A stretch of DNA of 64,000 nucleotides, taken from assembly GCF_040655075.1 (NCBI RefSeq), contig NZ_JBFAJC010000007.1:124001-188000 (forward strand). The letters run 5' to 3'. The position numbers and the translations under genes were made by a program. The notes under the pieces were generated by a model that worked only from the letters and a program-made list of their open reading frames with translations, was not told where the DNA came from and did no database searches. Of this stretch, positions 61,697 through 64,000 are shown piece by piece (positions within the stretch are counted from its first letter, which is position 1; each line of letters opens with the position of its first letter). The stretch comes from Actinoallomurus sp040655075 (GTDB taxonomy: Bacteria; Actinomycetota; Actinomycetes; Streptosporangiales; Streptosporangiaceae).

Positions 61697-61785
61697 GGCC
61701 TCACACGCCCACGGCCACCACCTGACCAGGGGCCCGCACGGCCACCACGACCCGACCAGCGCGTCACACGCCCACGGCCACCGCG
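61697..61785. repeat. Imperfect tandem repeats beyond the LysE gene end
   Basis: TCACACGCCCACGGCCACC occurs at 61700-61718 and again at 61764-61782, where it is the end of the LysE gene (including its stop); a degenerate copy (GCACGGCCACCACGACC) lies between them. Units are about 30-34 bases apart. Confidence 0.7.
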
Positions 61786-62390
61786 ACGCCGAGCACGAGC
61801 AGCACGCCACCGGTGATCATGCGCAGGCGACGCTGGACGGCGGGCCTGGCGACCAGAGTCCTCCCCCGGTCGACGCCCCAGGTGAACAGCAGGTACCAGC
61901 AGGTGTTCACCAGCGCCCAGACCAGCCCCAGCGCGATGCTGGAAAGGAGCACCGGGCCCTTCGCCGTGACGAACTGCGGGAGCACGGAGACGGCGAACAC
62001 TCCCGCCTTCGGGTTGCCCAGGGTGGTGGAGAGGCCGGCCGCGTAGCCGCCCCACCGGTTCGCCCGCCGCGCGCGGGGCTCGGCCGTGCCGGAGTCCCGC
62101 GCCGCCCACAGAGTGCTCACTCCCAACGCGAGGAGCACCACCCCGCCCATGATCCGGATCGCCCGGTATGCGGCTGGATTGGCCAGCAGGACCGCGGAGA
62201 GGCCGGCCGCGGCGGCGGTCGCCCAGATCAGCAGGCCGGTGGCGTTGCCGGCGATGCAGGCCCACGCCGCGCGGCGACCACCGCCGAGCGTCTGCCGGAG
62301 CATGAGCGCCTGACCGGCGCCGGGCAGCATGGCCAGCAGCCAGGTGGTGACGATGAACACGGGCAGGTGAGCGGGCACGCGACAGCACAC
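61764..62390 (-). CDS. LysE-family amino acid exporter
   Basis: A 208-residue membrane protein with six hydrophobic helices. LysE/RhtB features: FIVTTWLLAMLPGAGQALML, LTLGGGRRAAW-type loop RQTLGGGRRAAWACIAGNAT, and LGNPKAGVFAVSVLPQF. It should export an amino acid or derivative from the cytoplasm. It is divergent from a LysR regulator, the arrangement of lysE/lysG, which suggests the regulator activates it. GTG 62390 is the first possible start. Confidence 0.9.
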   Translation of the reverse strand: MCCRVPAHLPVFIVTTWLLAMLPGAGQALMLRQTLGGGRRAAWACIAGNATGLLIWATAAAAGLSAVLLANPAAYRAIRIMGGVVLLALGVSTLWAARDSGTAEPRARRANRWGGYAAGLSTTLGNPKAGVFAVSVLPQFVTAKGPVLLSSIALGLVWALVNTCWYLLFTWGVDRGRTLVARPAVQRRLRMITGGVLLVLGVAVAVGV

Positions 62391-62474
62391 TCCACGGTCG
62401 GCGGGGGTTTACGTCCACCCTCAGCCTGCCGTCCGGGGCGGCCCGTAGAGAAGTTAGCTCAGAGGCGTGCTGTT

Positions 62475-62488
62475 TTAAGATTCCTTAA
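62475..62488. promoter_or_regulatory. LysR-type palindrome at the LysR start
   Basis: TTAAG-ATTC-CTTAA, a perfect 5-bp inverted repeat overlapping the first base of the LysR start codon (62488). A candidate LysR binding site for autorepression, with lysE in the same interval. Confidence 0.5.
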
Positions 62489-63405
62489 TGCTCACCGATC
62501 CTCGACAACTCCGCCTGCTCGCGCTGATCGAACGCTATGGGTCGCTGTCGGGCGCCGCCGACGTCCTGAGGCTCACTCCCGCCGCGGTCACCCAGCAGAT
62601 CGCCAAGGCCGAGCGGGACTTCCGGGCCCCGTTGGTCCTGCGGGGCCCGCGAGGAGCGACGCTGACGGCGGCGGGAGCGGTGCTGGCCGCCCGCGGACGG
62701 GTCATCGACGAGGAGACCGACCGGGCGTCCGCCGAGCTGGCGGCCCTGCTCGGCCACCTGTCGCTGCGCCTCCGCATCGGCGCGTTCCAGGCCGCCGCCC
62801 TGCACCTGCTGCCCCCGGCGCTGACGGCGCTTCGGCACCGCCATCCGGACGCCGACCTGTCCGTCGTCGACCTCCAGTCCGAGCACGGCGTGGAGGAGGT
62901 CACGGCCGGCCGGCTCGACATGGCCGTCGTCGCGACCTGGGACGCCGACGTCGCGGCGCCCCCGCACCTCTCGGTCCGCGAACTGCTGCGAGACCCTCTG
63001 GTGGTGGTACTCCCCGACGACCACCCGCTCGCCCTCGAACACCCGCCACAGGCGCCGATCGGCCTGGAGCGACTGCGGGACGAGGCGTGGGTCACGATCC
63101 TGGCCGGCCACGCCGCGCGGGCGCAGTTCGACCGGATCACGGCCACGGCGGGCTTCACGCCGCAGATGAGGTTCCAGACGGGGTCCTACGACGTCGCCCA
63201 GGCACTGGTCGGCACCGGCATCGGCGTCGCCCTGGTCTCCCGGCTCGCCCTCACCGGAGCGCCCGGCACCACCCACCGGCCGCTGGCCACGCCCGCGCCG
63301 CACCGCCGCCTCCACGCGGTGACTCCCGCCGACACCACGCTGACGCCGCTCGTCGGTGAGTTCCTCGACCTCCTGCGGGACGTCGCCCGCGACATCGGCC
63401 GCTGA
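62488..63405 (+). CDS. LysR-family regulator (LysG/ArgP-like)
   Basis: A 305-residue regulator. The winged helix-turn-helix (2-60) starts LTDPRQLRLLALIERYGSLS with GAADVLRLTPAAVTQQIAKA; the periplasmic-binding-like effector domain follows (LRIGAFQAAALHLLPPALTA). The layout beside LysE suggests ligand activation by the exported amino acid. The start ATG 62488 is the first codon of the family N-terminus. Confidence 0.93.
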   Translation: MLTDPRQLRLLALIERYGSLSGAADVLRLTPAAVTQQIAKAERDFRAPLVLRGPRGATLTAAGAVLAARGRVIDEETDRASAELAALLGHLSLRLRIGAFQAAALHLLPPALTALRHRHPDADLSVVDLQSEHGVEEVTAGRLDMAVVATWDADVAAPPHLSVRELLRDPLVVVLPDDHPLALEHPPQAPIGLERLRDEAWVTILAGHAARAQFDRITATAGFTPQMRFQTGSYDVAQALVGTGIGVALVSRLALTGAPGTTHRPLATPAPHRRLHAVTPADTTLTPLVGEFLDLLRDVARDIGR

Positions 63406-63416
63406 GCCACTCGATC

Positions 63417-63455
63417 CCTGGCGGTCGCCGCTCGCTCGCGGTGGCGACCGCCAGG
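63417..63455. terminator. Bidirectional terminator after LysR
   Basis: CCTGGCGGTCGCC (63417-63429) pairs perfectly with GGCGACCGCCAGG (63443-63455); 13-bp stem, 13-base loop, between convergent genes. Confidence 0.7.
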
Positions 63456-63486
63456 ACTTCCCGACGACGATGTCGCCTCGAACCGG

Positions 63487-64000
63487 TCAGCTCGCCTCGT
63501 CGAGTTGCTCCGGGGTGATGTCGAGTGGAACGGACCAGGGCGGCAGGCCGCTGACGAACAACTCGTGCAGCAGCCGCGCCATGGAGTAGTGCGGGTCGGC
63601 GGCCAGCGCCCGGTCCAGCGCGAGGTTGGCCAGCGCGCCCTCGCCCGCCCGCCAGGCGGCGAACGCCAGCAGACAGGCCGGCGCGGCGAGGTACGGCTCG
63701 GCCACCCGGCGCACGACGTCACGCCAGAGCCCGATGTGGGCGCCGATCTCGCCGTCGTCGATGCGGACCCACGCCTCGTCGCGCACCCGGAGGTTGACCA
63801 GGAGCACGCCCAGCCAGGCGACCTCCGCATCGGTCGGCGGGGCGCCGCCCGCCCGCGCGCGCTCGATGAGGAGCCGGACCAGCCGCACCCCCTCCCCGGC
63901 CACGCGCCGCGACAGTCCTCCGCCACCCGCCCCCGCACCCTCGCGGCTCCCGCCTCCCGATGCTCCGTCGTCCTGAGCGGTAGTGCCCGTCCCGCTCCGG
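63487..64000 (-). CDS. DUF4192 protein, 5' end beyond the window
   Basis: The frame is open from 63487 to the right edge, so the gene continues outside. The visible 170 residues match the C-terminal part of DUF4192: LRVRDEAWVRIDDGEIGAHI, GLWRDVVRRVAEPYLAAPAC, LLAFAAWRAGEGALANLALD, and SVPLDITPEQLDEA. The region 63900-64000 is a Gly/Ala-rich linker. DUF4192 proteins are common in actinobacteria and have no known biochemical role. Confidence 0.85.
   Translation of the reverse strand, partial: RSGTGTTAQDDGASGGGSREGAGAGGGGLSRRVAGEGVRLVRLLIERARAGGAPPTDAEVAWLGVLLVNLRVRDEAWVRIDDGEIGAHIGLWRDVVRRVAEPYLAAPACLLAFAAWRAGEGALANLALDRALAADPHYSMARLLHELFVSGLPPWSVPLDITPEQLDEAS

Overview
The window is 64 kb of very GC-rich DNA with GTG/TTG starts, dense short-gap genes and many MarR/TetR/LysR/XRE regulators, which points to a filamentous actinomycete. 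A vitamin-B12-dependent ribonucleotide reductase paired with NrdR, LexA with actinobacterial-type SOS boxes, and an adjacent methyltransferase/FAD-reductase pair of the kind that makes 10-methyl branched fatty acids suggest the Streptosporangiales/Thermomonosporaceae neighbourhood. That placement is inference; no rRNA or other clinching marker is present. I saw no rRNA or tRNA gene and no CRISPR array.

Layout. 1-10.6 kb is an accessory-looking stretch: XRE regulator, zinc-ribbon P-loop kinase lying between two fragments of an oxidoreductase paralogue, the intact oxidoreductase, a GNAT gene bracketed by inverted repeats beside an IS transposase tail, a TetR/hydrolase pair with twin operators, a DUF5753-type regulator divergent from two tiny overlapping genes, LtrA, a hydrolase and gene debris. 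10.6-18.3 kb: an AlkZ-like winged-helix protein, a membrane-anchored double CbbX-type AAA+ ATPase, an HhH protein, a SIS protein, a secreted protein and a two-component pair whose kinase gene is frameshifted. 18.6-20.4 kb: an IS605-like element (intact TnpB, dead TnpA) next to a LacI tail. 20.4-24.7 kb: RNase HII, then a five-gene operon DUF4178-DUF2617-DUF4247-DUF350-membrane spermidine-synthase-like protein, a strong candidate for an under-described envelope/polyamine system.

24.8-38.3 kb: DoxX-like protein with a long disordered tail, glucose-6-phosphate isomerase, lipoate-ligase-like protein, TetR/Gfo-Idh-MocA pair, an MFS-MarR-MFS efflux cluster sharing one operator type, a PPOX protein, two tandem secreted Cys-rich paralogues followed by a relic of the PPOX 3' end, a secreted lipase and a membrane protein. 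38.4-45.2 kb: a stand-alone elongation factor G, oxidoreductases with TetR regulators, a SnoaL-like protein and a broken TetR.

45.4-52.6 kb is the conserved core: nrdJ and nrdR divergent from lexA, then leuS. 52.9-58.8 kb is a minus-strand lipid/oxidation cluster: the 10-methyl fatty acid reductase and methyltransferase genes, an epoxide-hydrolase-like protein, a cytochrome P450, a small DNA-binding-like protein and an SRPBCC protein. 58.8-64 kb holds a PPOX protein, a DUF1707/DUF4870 protein, a polysaccharide deacetylase, a small unknown, a divergent LysE/LysR pair and a DUF4192 gene running off the right edge.

A recurrent theme is regulator/target pairs whose operators can be read directly as twin palindromes in the divergent promoter (positions 4867, 29604, 42516, 48828), and debris of decayed genes around inserted accessory genes.
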